Of a stretch of DNA of 64,000 bases, positions 50,925-61,482 are shown in pieces. The translations under genes were made by a program, and so were the position numbers. Numbering within the stretch: the stretch's first letter is position 1; each line of letters starts with the position of its first letter. The notes below the pieces were generated by a model. It was not told the origin of the DNA and made no database searches. It saw nothing but the letters and a program-made list of their open reading frames with translations. Source of the DNA: Phytophthora colocasiae (taxonomy: Eukaryota; Oomycota; Peronosporomycetes; Peronosporales; Peronosporaceae); assembly GCA_018806915.1 (NCBI GenBank), contig JAGKQI010000090.1, positions 496,001 through 560,000 on the forward strand. The letters are read 5' to 3'.

Positions 50925-52990
50925 TTGACAGTTGAAACGTCGGTGACAAGCATGCCTCGTAAGGTCAGCTACGTGTGGGAGCTCGTTACAAGCGTGGTCT
51001 CGACAGAAGGCCTGAAGGACCTGCTAGACTGGATTATGTTTCTCGCGGGTTGCCCATACCGATCCAGCACGAACATGCTCGTTGTGCAGAACGGGAGACC
51101 ACGTAATGCTGGAGCGGCGCCTAAGGTGTTCAAGCAAAACATGTGAGCTTTTTGGAAAGTGCAAGTTTCTTTGGAAGGTGTGGCACTGTGAGGCGACGTC
51201 TTCTTTTAAAGTATTTCACAACAAGATAACCCATGCTCGTGGCGACGCTGTGAGTTGTGTGGGTCCTCACAAAACTACTATTGATGAAGAAGTTTATTCT
51301 CCAGCAAGATGAATGTGGTATTCCACCTCAGCTAATTTTAAGCCACCTACGCGAATGTCCAGATATAGTGGAGCCGAAGCGCGGTTATCCAAGTTTACAG
51401 CAAGTAACAAGCTGCGCTAAGTACCTCAGGCAGCTGCAGGGAACTAAGAACTCCGTTCATGGGATAAAGCAGTTGGTGCAACAAAACGATTTCGATCCTA
51501 CTGACGATCGAGATCGTGCTTTTTTCTTTGGATATCAAGAAGATGAAAGTGGTCATGCATACATTGGTCATGGCACAGATGACTCGTTTGTTGTGGGAGT
51601 TACAAATCTGGGTTTGGTGGATGCGTGTATCGCGTTCACAAGTGCTAGCAACTATACGCTGTTTCACGCTGACGCTACGTTCAAACTCAATGATCTCTGG
51701 TAACTAATGATTACGTGTGGCTTCACAGATGCGTCTCGGTCGTACCAACTTGCTGTTATTTTTGTGGTTAGCCGTCGAACATGGAAGGAGTACTCAATCT
51801 GTTTGAAGGCGCTCGTCAGAATGATAAAACGAGTTCATCCTTCTGCAAACTTGCACATTGACGCCGTAATGGGGGATGCAGAGGACGCTCAGATGAACGG
51901 TTTTCAACAATTTCCCGAGTTTGCTTCTTCTAATTACCTAATGTGCTTCTTTCACGCCCTATACAACGTTCGAAAGCGCACAAAACATTTGACTCCTGAG
52001 CTTCGAAGCGTCGTAATGGATGGAATCATAAAGCTTCACTTCACCGAGAACATGAATGTCTACTACACGACCAAAGAATAGGTTCTCGCTGAATGGGGTA
52101 GTGTATCTCAGTTGACGACGTTTCGAAGCTACTTCACCCAGCAATGGCTAGACAGCCGATACTGGAGGTGGCAGATATTCCATACGCCGATGGGATATGC
52201 AGTGACCAACAACCCGTGCGAGAGGTTCAACGCTTTGCTAAAGATATACACTGGGCGTCGTCGCTACTTCATGCAGAGGCTTCTAAAGATAAGCCAAAAG
52301 GTCGTCCATGATGCGAAAATTTTGCAGCCTACACATGAGAACTCAATGCTCCAACCAACTACAACTGTCATCAAAGCTGCAAACTCTATGATTGCTACTG
52401 GACGGTTGGTTGGTTGTGTATGCAACAGAGAATGCATCCCTGTGTCGCGTTAAACACGTACGTTCACCAGGTGAAGCGTCAGAAGAAAATCTACTGGAAG
52501 AGTTTTGTGTGACAATGGATGAACCTTTTCGAGCTGCTACTGAGACGTCGGAAACGCAGGAAGAGTCGGAGCTACTGCTGGGGCCAGCATTAATGGTACG
52601 AGAGCAACGTGTGCGAGCAGCCAAACTTTACAAGAACGTGGTCACGTGGTCGCTTCAGTACGCGCACACGACAGGTATACCAGAGAACGGTTGAATTGTC
52701 GAGTTGAAAAGTGTGTTTGTGGCTGCAAGTTTTACTGTAAGTTCAAGATCTGCTCTCATGTTCTAGCTGGTCGGAAGGCAAAACGGCTCGGTCAACCTGA
52801 GACTGACAACAAAACCGCCAAACTCTTCAATCGCCAAGTGCGTAAGGTGTCTACGCGAAACAACACCGAACAAACGGCTTCGCGTCCTGCCTCGGAGACA
52901 CCACTGCCCATGACTTCGCCAGCTGAAGGTCGGCCGCTGTTGGCGTCTCGCGCGCTAGCCGTACATTTTATACTAAGGCCAGATACGTAG
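50925..52990 (+). pseudogene. MULE (MuDR-like) transposase with SWIM zinc finger, broken
   Basis: Frames in order include FHADATFKLNDLW (first Asp, 51,670), VMGDAEDAQMNG (second Asp, 51,875), YLMCFFHALYNVRKR, NNPCERFNALLK (Glu, 52,215) and, after more shifts, CVCGCKFYCKFKICSHVLAG (a SWIM-type CxC...CxH zinc finger, 52,710-52,770). Stops at 51,700 and 52,080 and shifts near 52,450 and 52,690 break it. The upstream part (from 50,925) is less certain. Terminal repeats were not resolved. Confidence 0.8.
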
Positions 52991-53142
52991 TTGCTATGAG
53001 GCTACTTTTCCAGAAGCAGCGTAGTTAGTAAACTTAGTTTTGTCACTGTCATCGATATATATTTTGTCACTGTCAATGATGGAAATGCAAAAAGGTCTTT
53101 TTATTTGGTTTTATCTTAAGCGCCTCTGCGTTGCTTGCTCTC

Positions 53143-54340
53143 TTATTCGCTCTCTATGTCCGCATCTTCCTCCCACTCGTCATCGCTGTCGGCTGAGCTC
53201 TCTTCCTCAGCGCCTTCCTCGCTGCCTCCTTCAACGTACTCCTCCCGGTCACTGCTTTCGCTGCTCACACGCATTGGCCCCTGTTCATCCGATTTCTTTT
53301 CATTGCGGTTGCGGCGACGAATATGCTGGTTTAACGAGTTCCGGATGACGTATTGTAAAGTGCAGTATGGGCAGTTGAAGCTAGCACGAACTCTGCAGGT
53401 CCTTCGGTGTCGTGCCAAGTCTCGGTGCGAATACAGCTTCGTCAAGCATCTGTTACAACGGAACGTGTGGAAAACCACAGCTTTCGTTGTGTCAGGCTCT
53501 TGCGGATCTTCGTCAATGCACAAGTAACAATGTAGACGGACATTCAGAGACGTGTAGGCAGCTCCCGCGTGTGCCAAGTCGCCTCTAAAGAAGATCACAT
53601 CACCCTTCTCGAGGGTTAGCGTGCGGCGAGCAGACCGCTCAACTTGGCTGCCAAAGCAGTGCGGGTACACATGTAGCCTCGTGTCATCCATCTGCGACGA
53701 TCACCGATGCTTGAACTAAATTGGTTGTCATTAGTGCCTTTGCTGTTTCAAACGTCGGGTAGTCGTGGTGGACACCTTGGTCGCGCCCGCCACGTAACGA
53801 CTTCATCGCATGCCTGTCACCAACAACCCAGTACTCGTTCACACTGACCATTTCAATGGTGCTTTCGTGTATTGTTCGAACTGTATTAGTCATAGGCGTA
53901 GACAGTGCTTGTAGCCTGAAAGGGTCAAGCTTTTTTTTGAAAACTGAGCCGAACACAGTGCTGTAGTCGAGGTGCTGCACGTCCCGTACGGCTTAGTCGC
54001 AGTCGTCGTCACCCAGCCCTAAATTCTTAATCACGTAACCGATATTCCAAAACTGCGCCACGTCGTTGTAGTCGAGGGCGTTCATGATCAGCGTGTGGGA
54101 CGGACACCGAAACGGCCAGCAAGACGGACACCGAGAGACGGTCAGGTTTGTAGTTTTTACCAGGGAGTGTCCCGCAACCGCCAGCCACCGAGTTTGCACG
54201 AGTTCCACCGCCGATAACCGAGTTGTGTCCCGCGAATTGTCCCACCTGCCCCTAGTAAAAGTGCGCCACACAATGTTTACACACAATTCCGAGAAAACAA
54301 TCTTACCTTCATTCTCGCAGTCCCTTTGAAAGCGTAACAC
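53143..54340 (-). pseudogene. 2-oxoglutarate/Fe(II) dioxygenase-like protein with C2H2 fingers and acidic tail
   Basis: Three frames form one protein, interrupted by an in-frame TAA (about 53,990) and a one-base shift (about 53,690). The middle piece has GVHHDYP (a His-x-Asp metal pair). The next has LEKGDVIFFRGDLAHAGAAY (distal His) and SLNVRLHCYL (Arg for 2-oxoglutarate), the layout of the double-stranded beta-helix dioxygenases. Two zinc fingers follow (FRCNRCLTKLYSHRDLARHRRTC and FNCPYCTLQY...HIRRR), then a strongly acidic C terminus. It might oxidise nucleic acid or protein; the substrate is unknown. It is co-oriented with the large transposase upstream. Confidence 0.55.
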
Positions 54341-54723
54341 TTCTACAACGTCCAGTGGGTGAGCTGCTAGCTGCTAGCTATTGTAACTAAGCTTCACTGC
54401 GATTGACTAATGTGGTATGATAGATGCGTGAATGCAGCCGGACGTATATACTCCTACTTCAATGTACTCAACAAGAACGGAACTGGCCACACAAGAACGT
54501 TGCGGCATGGCTCGAGATGGCAACATGAGCAAGAAGACGGTAAAACGTGTTCGCTTAGAATCATGGTTGTCTAACTATATGTGGTTGTACAGGTACATGT
54601 ACTTGTTAAGATAGAACCTGTTTGACATGCCAACAAGTTGCTGGTAGCAGCAGCGACGACGTTAGGCACACCTAATTCACTCATTTTACGGTACGTATAT
54701 TGCCAAGGCATAAAAAAAACTGT
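54341..54723. other. Spacer, no gene recognised
   Basis: AT-rich, small plus-strand frame at 54432-54614 without motifs. Confidence 0.35.
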
Positions 54724-56239
54724 CTAATGTACCTGCTTGCTGTGTGATATCGCGTGTACAGTGAGGGTTGACGCGTCGTTCTCCACATCGCGTTTTCTTT
54801 TGTTGTTAACTCTGGCAGGCAGAGTTTTTCGCTTTTTCGATTCTTGAGGCAATATTAATGATGATACAAGAGGTGTTGGATCTTTTACTTTCGGTTTGCT
54901 CTGGCGGAGACGGCTACGCAGCGCTTCTTTTGAAAGAGTGACGTACGGGTACAATTCGAGAAAAATGGAAAGCATATATGTCCATTTGACTAGGCAACGG
55001 ATTGGCTCGCGAGCGCAAGTAAACCAGATGATCAGCTGAAATGAGTGGGGGTTGTAATTGCAGTGTTGATCGTGCTTCCGTATAATCAGCAGTAATAACA
55101 TCAGCGCTGTACACGCTTCGTGCGTCGATGATGGAAGTACTATGGACTGCTCCTGTTGAGCCCTGTATCAATGTGGAGACATCCTGTTCGTCTGTATCAA
55201 CAGTGTTTGCGCCGAGCACCGTAGGTGGAGTGTTCCTGGGATTCACGATTGAAGGCGTAGTTGTTGAGGCCAAAGCGGCTTCTGTAGAAGTTCCGTACGG
55301 ACTATACGAGTTTGTTTCATCACTGGATTGGGTTGTGATGCGGACGCGATCTGTTGAGTCGTGCCTCAAGAGCACTGGTATTTAGTCGTACACTGTCAAA
55401 CATCGAATGCCATTTCGAGAATGCAAAGTCTTGAGTCGATTCCGATCGATATTTTGGCTTCATCAAGGGTTTGGAAAGCAGGTTCGCTACAAATTCACCG
55501 AGTGGTGTTTCTGGAAGTATTCCATGGTACAAAAGAGAGGCTTCGGCTACCGTAACGATGTCCGCGTGGCCGAGAGAAGGATTCCGACCAAACTTGGCCC
55601 CTACGCGAAGATTATGCTCTAGAATAAAAATGTCAAGGATGCGAAGGACAACCTCAGCCGATACCTGCCGGGCAACAAGACGTTTGAGCGCTGCGTGCAA
55701 TCCTTCTAGTTGACTGGTTGAAACAACGCTGACTTGCACACCACCCTCTGTGTAAGTGTTGTCGATGGATAAGTCACCGGCAGCAATTTGTTTGAGATTG
55801 CTTTTCAGACAGCCATCCCATTCGCTTTGCCTACATGTCAGCTCACTTGTGTTCACACTTTTCACTACTTCGCGGAGCTTTTCAGACATTTCTTCTGGGC
55901 TTCGAAGTTGTCCATCCACCGAATAGATAGCGCCCTGTAAAAGCTTGTAAAATGTCTTCTTCTTTCCTTTGTGTTTCAGCTTTTCGGAAAAACGCTGCAT
56001 CACATGAAAGGGATCCTGTTTAGTAGTCACCGTTCCCTCAAACACATCGTGCACCACATTGCGAATAGCAGATGCTTTATCGCTCAAGACACTTATAGAA
56101 CCCTCGCCTGGTTTGAATGAACTCTTGATGTGGAGAAGGAGATCTCGCATCTCGTCGTTAATTTCCGATCGTGTCAGTCTCCTACCTACAATTTGTCCGA
56201 TCTCGTTTTGCATGAACAGCAACATTTTTGCGTCCTTTA
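54724..56239 (-). pseudogene. Large transposase-like gene, C-terminal part (downstream of the Harbinger insertion)
   Basis: The frame gives DAKMLLFMQNEIGQIVGRRL, then VLSDKASAIRNVVHDVF (likely catalytic Asp), TKQDPFHVMQRFSEKLKHK, and TSQLEGLHAALKRL (likely catalytic Glu). The last part (54,724-55,375) shifts frame twice and ends in a basic tail (KKRKTLPARVNNKRKRD). The pattern fits a DDE transposase of the MULE/KDZ-like group. The group is inferred, not certain. Confidence 0.6.
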
Positions 56240-56967
56240 GGCCCTGGTCTAAGTAAAAATTCTGAAACTCGTTCTGAGCGATATCCAAACTTCATTGGCT
56301 AAAATTAGCAGAAGCACTCAGAACGAGTTTCAGATTTTGTGCCGTTCTGGATTGCAACCCCAGAACGCCTCCCCAACGCGTTCTGAACTCAGAACGAGTT
56401 GTGCTGTCTATACCAACGTTTCGCAGCTAAGTACATTCAACACAATCACTCTACACCGAGGCGACATTCATGGTTAGCAAGGCTCAAATTGCCGTGTTTT
56501 GTGTAATGCAGTGTATTTGTGCTGCGCTAGCTGCTGTCAGCAGCGACCGTCGCCGACTTGGTGGAGCCCCACGCGAGAACACCAACACATTTCCGTGTAC
56601 ATCGTTTGAGAAAGCTCTAGCAAGCCCCAAAACAAAGTGGTTCCATAAAAAAATGCGCTGTGACGATAATCGCTGGTAGTCGAACGATACCTTCGAATTC
56701 AGGAAGTCCAGGTGTTGAGTTGGCCAGGCATGTGCTAGGAGCTGTAGTGTGGGGTCCATGATTGCCAGAGGTGAAGTAGATAGCGCTTGAGTGGTGGCTA
56801 AACTAAAAGTGTGCGTATGTAGGCTCTTGTTCATGCTCAGAACACGTTATGACCAGAGTTCCGACTCGGAACTATTTTCAGAATTGATGTACGCAGACCA
56901 CGACGGCACTTCGAGCTGTACCAAACCCTGATTCAAATCTCAGTACAGATTTACTTAGACCAGGGCC
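56240..56967. mobile_element. PIF/Harbinger-like element splitting the transposase
   Basis: Ends GGCCCTGGTCTAAGTAAA (56240) and its inverse (to 56967) are flanked by TTA (56237-56239 and 56968-56970), as in PIF/Harbinger elements. The transposase coding joins precisely across it through one copy of the TTA (TAA on the minus strand). Internal inverted motifs CTGAAACTCGTTCTGAG and CTCAGAACGAGTTTCAG repeat. No Harbinger transposase is inside. Confidence 0.8.
56470..56679 (+). CDS. Small putative secreted ORF with RRLG motif (69 aa)
   Basis: ATG 56470 opens a hydrophobic stretch of about 20 residues (VSKAQIAVFCVMQCICAALA) that looks like a signal peptide. It is followed by DRRRLGGAPREN, an RxLR-like RRLG at residue about 28. 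The remainder is short and basic with two Cys. The ORF lies inside the Harbinger-like element. It may be a captured effector start, or a chance frame; no initiator is convincing upstream. Confidence 0.35.
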   Translation: MVSKAQIAVFCVMQCICAALAAVSSDRRRLGGAPRENTNTFPCTSFEKALASPKTKWFHKKMRCDDNRW

Positions 56968-57655
56968 TTATGCTTTCACGTTTTCCAGTTCCACCGTTCC
57001 ATAGCTTTAGATGCTTGCAAAACTTAACCGAATGGTCAATCCGAAGAGCCTTGGTAACCCGGAGCTCAACCATCAGCCTTTCGCACAACGCACTACCAAT
57101 TTCCGTACTTTGCAGCCAAACCCCACGCAACATTCGTGGACTTAACTTACAGTGTTTCTCCGAGTACTGCGGCACAGTGGGTGGTGTTGGAACGATATAA
57201 TTTTGATTTCGAAGCAAATTTTGGTTGACCTGATAACCAAAAAGACTGTAGAGTTTGTAGTAGCGCTGCTCGCGTCTTCGGTGAACACTATCCACAGTAC
57301 GAGAGAGTCCATTAGCAGACAGCATTCCATCGTGAGCAAGCTCCATTAACGCTTTCGAAACACCCATTTTCTTGGTCAAAATAATAGGAAAGTGTACCAT
57401 TGTCCTCGCATCACGCTTTAGATAGTCGTCACACACCGTTGAAAACGATGAACGTGGCTCCCGTTTGCCCATGCGCTGATACTTTACGTACAAAAGGCAA
57501 CAGCGAAAATCAATGTCTTCACACAGGCGTTGGCGATACTCCTTCAGCCGAGGAGCGCATGCGCACTCTGTGTTGAGACAGTCAGGCTTCTGTCCAAGGT
57601 TTAGGCACTCTGGAACCCATACAAGTACCGGGAACTCAAACAGTGCCGTTGCCAA
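56968..57655 (-). pseudogene. Large transposase-like gene, N-terminal part
   Basis: Begins near 57,655 with FPVLVWVPECLNLGQKPDC...ECACAPRLKEY, a Cys-rich zinc-binding start typical of large oomycete transposase-like proteins. It goes on through KYQRMGKREPRSSFSTVCDDYL, LTKKMGVSKALMELAHDG and RIDHSVKFCKHLKLW (probable first catalytic Asp), ending at the insertion (GKRES). Together with 54,724-56,239 it would be a protein of 700 or more aa. Confidence 0.6.
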
Positions 57656-58800
57656 GTCACACGACCTGTCAAATTCTGGACACGAAATTTGGGGTGGGAA
57701 CTGCTTCGTAGCAATTGCCTGTTGAATTAGACGTTTAACTGTATATTGTTGTAATTTGTTGGTAGCAGCACGCTGCGAATATAGCTACATAGCCAAGCTA
57801 TCGTTGTCCGAGCTGTTGTCGTCCGAGCTATCTCCTTCCATAATTTTTTTTCTGACGGTGTTGTCGGAATGTCGGAGTTCGGAAACCGGTTATCGGCTTT
57901 TGCGGGGCCTGTCGGCCCCACAAAAGCCCACAACCGGACGGTCAGCAAGACGGACAGTGAGACGGCGTGCAGCAAGACGGACACCGAGACGGACATCGAG
58001 ACGGCGCGGCTTGTTCGGTGTGCCGCAAGTTCAGGAATGCGGTCTGTGAGTGCAGTGCGGTCCGGGCGAGTGTTGCGTGTGTTATTGCGCAAACGTTGCG
58101 ATCGAACGGTGATTTGCACACGATCTGTGGATTTCGACCACATTGATCTGTGCGTTTGATTATATTGTCTGTGCCTTTTACCTTTTCTCTTATGTCTCTA
58201 CGTTTTCCTGTCTAATCAGATTGTACTCACTGTACCTTTTCACAGTAATTGATGCAGTTGCACAACCTCTCTATTATGAAGAACTCTTTATGGGTTTCCG
58301 AGTCGAGTACACCAAGCGACTTTGAGAGGTTTTGCACAACGAATTGAGGTCAGTTCGTACCGGTACTTTTGCGGTTTTACTAACTTGAGGACAAGCGCGG
58401 CAGAGAACGCTGACTGGCGGTTTAACGCTCCGTGTGCGGGGCACGCGGGCTTAAACCCCAGTATATGGATATGAGTTAAATTAATGAATGTTTCGCTATG
58501 GTAGTTAGTATTGTCGTAATGTGTGAAGGTGCCATGCTTAGTGCAACATGCACTCGTCATTCTGCCATAGCGCGATTTGGCCGACATGGCCGACAGTGGC
58601 CGACATGATTTTGATTGGCTAAAAGTGTTTTAAACAAAGTCGAGGTTTTTCTATTTATGAGGTTATTTTCTGACTGGACACCAGCCTTTCAGTTGACAGC
58701 TCAGCCGTTTGTTGCTTGTCATTCGGCATTTTTCAGCTGTACGTCACAAGTCTCCGCCTCGGTAAGCCGTGCCCCCCCCCACACACACACATATATCCAC
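57656..58800. other. No gene; low-complexity and palindromic patches
   Basis: 57,887-57,947 is an imperfect palindrome around GGGGCCTGTCGGCCCC. It is followed by repeated AGCAAGACGGACACCGAGAC-like units (57,945-58,010), which also occur at 54,115-54,145. Three GGCCGACA units lie at 58,577-58,607, and an AC microsatellite at 58,781-58,790. No supported frame. Confidence 0.5.
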
Positions 58801-58870
58801 ACCCACGAAGCTCTGATGGTTGAGCCCAGCTGAAAGGCTGGTGGAGTTGGTTCGAATCCAACCGTGGGTA
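58801..58870 (+). tRNA. tRNA-like gene (anticodon probably GAA)
   Basis: A perfect 7-bp acceptor (ACCCACG/CGTGGGT), a D arm (GCTC...GAGC), an anticodon stem CCAGC/GCTGG and a perfect T arm (GTTGG TTCGAAT CCAAC) fold as a cloverleaf with discriminator A. Oddities: base 8 is A instead of T, the anticodon loop (TGAAAG) has six bases, and no T-run terminator lies directly downstream. With T33 assumed the anticodon would be GAA (Phe). It could be a diverged or pseudo-tRNA. Confidence 0.55.
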
Positions 58871-59140
58871 TTCTTCTTCCTGTATCTGAGGTATTTGAGA
58901 GCTCAGCTAAGCTTGCTGTAGTGCTGGGGTTTCCACATGCCGTTAAGCTTGCTGTACGAGTGATCAGATGCTAAAGTGACAATAAAAAGAAATATTTCGC
59001 CTTCGATCGCTGGCTGATGAATGGCGAAGTGGTGTCCACGCGGTGCATTCGATTGCTTCGTAGAGTATTTTGTAATAATTGTGTGTTACCAAATAAATGG
59101 GCGTGCACAAAATTAATGACCACGAACAAGTAAGACAACT
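58871..59140. other. Spacer, nothing recognised
   Basis: No long frame or repeat before the 19-bp array begins. Confidence 0.3.
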
Positions 59141-59146
59141 AATACC

Positions 59147-59393
59147 GAATAAGTGGTCCGTTACTGAATAAGTGGCCAATTACTGAATAAATGGTCCGTT
59201 ACAGAATAAGTGGTACATTACAGAATAAGTGGCCAATTACTGAATAAGTGGTCCATTACAGAATAAGTGGTCCATTACAGCATAAGTGGCCCGTTACCAA
59301 ATAAGTGGTCCGTTACAGAATAAGTGGCCCGTTACCAAATAAGTGGTCCGTTACAGAATAAGTGGTCTGTAACTAAATAATTAGTCCGTTGCA
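59147..59393 (+). repeat. Left 19-bp array (13 copies)
   Basis: The consensus is GAATAAGTGGTCCGTTACA, with variation mostly at positions 1, 11-14 and 19. Copies 9 and 11 are identical to each other and copies 8 and 10 nearly so, suggesting two-unit expansion steps. Confidence 0.95.
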
Positions 59394-59462
59394 AAACCGG
59401 TCTTAGATAGCCACTCTACAAATTTCTTGCGAGCGAGCGTGACGGCACCTAGTAGACACGCG

Positions 59463-59738
59463 ATGGATGGGGCTGCGACCGACAACTGTGCGTCACTGAC
59501 CATAGAAGAGAAGCTAGATAAGCTTATAGAGTGGAAAGCTCACGAGGAATGGGGACCAACACGTGCTGCGCGAGAGCTGGGTGTGAGCCGAGGTGCACTG
59601 TCAAGGTGGACGAAGAAGTTTCCTGATCCAGAACTTGCAAAAGCGTCTCTATCTGAGAGCCACAAGAAGCGAAAGAGGACAAAGGGAGGGGGGAGGAAGC
59701 GGAAGCCTCCAGCGTTTGAGCCGAGGGTTAAAGAGTAA
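59463..59738 (+). CDS. Helix-turn-helix protein, pogo/CENP-B-like N-terminal domain only (91 aa)
   Basis: ATG 59463. Residues of about 10-55 read LTIEEKLDKLIEW, then GPTRAARELGVSRGALSRWTKKF, a helix-turn-helix of the kind starting pogo/Tigger transposases. A very basic tail follows (HKKRKRTKGGGRKRKPP) and could be a nuclear signal. The stop TAA (59736-59738) lies within the first unit of the right array. The frame is undamaged. Being DNA-binding and framed by repeated sites, it may bind the arrays; this is an inference. Confidence 0.6.
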   Translation: MDGAATDNCASLTIEEKLDKLIEWKAHEEWGPTRAARELGVSRGALSRWTKKFPDPELAKASLSESHKKRKRTKGGGRKRKPPAFEPRVKE

Positions 59739-59866
59739 TGGACCACTTATTCAGTAACGGACCACTTATTCAGTAACGGACCACTTATTCTGTAATGGAC
59801 CACTTATTCTGTAATGGACCACTTATTCTGTAATGGACCACTTATTCTGTAACGGACCATTTATTC
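59734..59866 (-). repeat. Right 19-bp array (7 copies, inverted)
   Basis: Seven units in inverse orientation to the left array. Four consecutive units read TGTAATGGACCACTTATTC or a one-base variant. The array overlaps the stop codon of the ORF. Confidence 0.95.
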
Positions 59867-59879
59867 GGTAATACCTCGA

Positions 59880-61154
59880 AATCAAACATGTTCTCTTCGG
59901 CCTTCTTTCCAAAATGGCATAGCTGCGCGAGGCTGGATTCAACTTGAACCCATCCGGAAGAAACAGCTTCATGAACGCTACAATTTGCTTTGACTGTGAC
60001 TTGTATTTTCGATCATCACACTTTACCCAAAGTCTTGGTGTCTTGGTGTGCCATTCAAAACAAATTGCGGCTGCCGCCTTAGAAGAAAATCTTGCTCTTT
60101 TCTTCTCTTTTTCCTTGGCTGACGTGCATCTATCGTTAGCATGGTTTCCCTCCTCGTCTTCCTCCGTATTTTCCGCGTTGCCGGGAAGTTGAGTATCATG
60201 TTCTGCAGCTCCTAAGCGCATTTTTTTTCGAGTTCTGCAATTTTTGCAGCCTGCTCACGGTTCGCTTCGAGCAATTGCAAAATCACAATATTTTGCTGAT
60301 TGATGATTTGTATTTCCCGCGAGAAGGGCGTCTTCTTCTCACCTGTATTTGGTGTCTTGGCACTACGCGTCAGTGAGAGACTCCATGACAATACTTCTGG
60401 CATCTCGACCGACAAAGTACCCAGACATATACGCATTTTGGTGGCGTATGGGCACATCGGATACTTGTCGATATCAGCTGGAAAATGTTGGATTAACGTC
60501 GCCGTAAGTAGATCCGCCATCTGGTTATCCAAATTATAAGACACTTCAGCAAAATGCAGGCTCGACGCAAATACCAGATCGCGTAACTTTCGAATCTTGC
60601 TTCTTGTCTCCACGTCGAACCCAGCAAGTGAAGGAATTGTTGGGGTGTCCGTTAACTTCCAACCACTTAAAGCATACCACATGATAGCTAGTAGTGCGGC
60701 ATCTTGGTAATCTTTTGCCTGGGCTGCTTCAAAATAGATACCATCCATCAAAACGTTCAAATATTGCTTCGTACTCGGGGGAGCTTTGGTCACTGTGCCG
60801 CCTTGTAGCCTCTTCAAACAATGGCGCTCAAGGATTCGGCCCATTTTCAGCAGCTGATGCTCGACTAGAGGACGTTGTTGGGGAAATTCATCCAGGAACC
60901 AGTTTTTCACGTTGCGGTAATAGCTCATCACAGTATTGCGCTTTCGCGGTTCGCCGCTTTTCCTTCGAGAACGCGAGAAACATAGCAAAGCGATCCATCA
61001 ACTTCCTGAAAGCTGCGCCGGTGTCATTATCACGAAAAATAGAGCGCACAAAGACCATAGTCGTTTTCTCCACTTCCAGAAACTCATTGAAGATGTTGAG
61101 CGCAGTTGTCTGGGCACGCTTCGTGTTGTCCGGAGCGAGGTCTTGGAGGCTCAT
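59880..61154 (-). pseudogene. Crypton 3, catalytic core deleted
   Basis: ATG 61154 starts MSLQDLAPDNTK, as in Crypton 1, with a frameshift near 60,965. The gene then reads MSYYRNVKNWFLDEFPQQRP through DYQDAALLAIMWYAL. There it jumps directly to SGWKLTDTPTIPS, omitting about 200 residues that hold the catalytic Arg, His-x-x-Arg and Tyr. The C-terminal FEWHTKTPRLW and FMKLFLPDGF domain follows in a further frame. It cannot recombine DNA itself but may keep its DNA-binding part. Confidence 0.82.
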
Positions 61155-61482
61155 TCTTTAAGTAAGTGTAAAGTCGGCCGTTTGCTTGATATCCGTCAAA
61201 TTCACGAATGCCTTGGTTTTTGTATGTCTTGATAGAATATGTGGCCCCCTTGCCGACAAAAAACGTCGGCAAAATGTCGGCACATCTATCGCCTAACCTC
61301 TATCCGCTGATTGGCTAAAAATGGTTTTAAACCGGTACGCTATTCGCTGAAAACAGTTTGAGAGTCAACGATTGGTCATTTTGGGGCATACTGAAGACAA
61401 GTCAAAAGGCAGGATGTCGGCCAAAACACGATATTCATCCATGTTTCCCTTGTACTTTTTTCCCGCCATTTTTTTGTACCCG

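Larger units (their letters stand above)
59141..59872 (+). mobile_element. Element with inverted 19-bp repeat arrays around a helix-turn-helix gene
   Basis: Thirteen direct copies of a 19-bp unit (59147-59393) face seven copies in inverse orientation (59734-59866). The outermost sequences on both sides read TACCGAATAA inward, so the arrays form the terminal inverted repeats. One 91-aa DNA-binding ORF fills the space between. No catalytic domain is present. It resembles a non-autonomous pogo/Tigger-like derivative, but such multi-copy array ends are unusual. Confidence 0.75.

Noticed and set aside
59147..59866. Repeat arrays considered as a CRISPR
   Set aside because: The units are contiguous 19-bp tandem copies without unique spacers, the genome is eukaryotic, and no cas genes are present.
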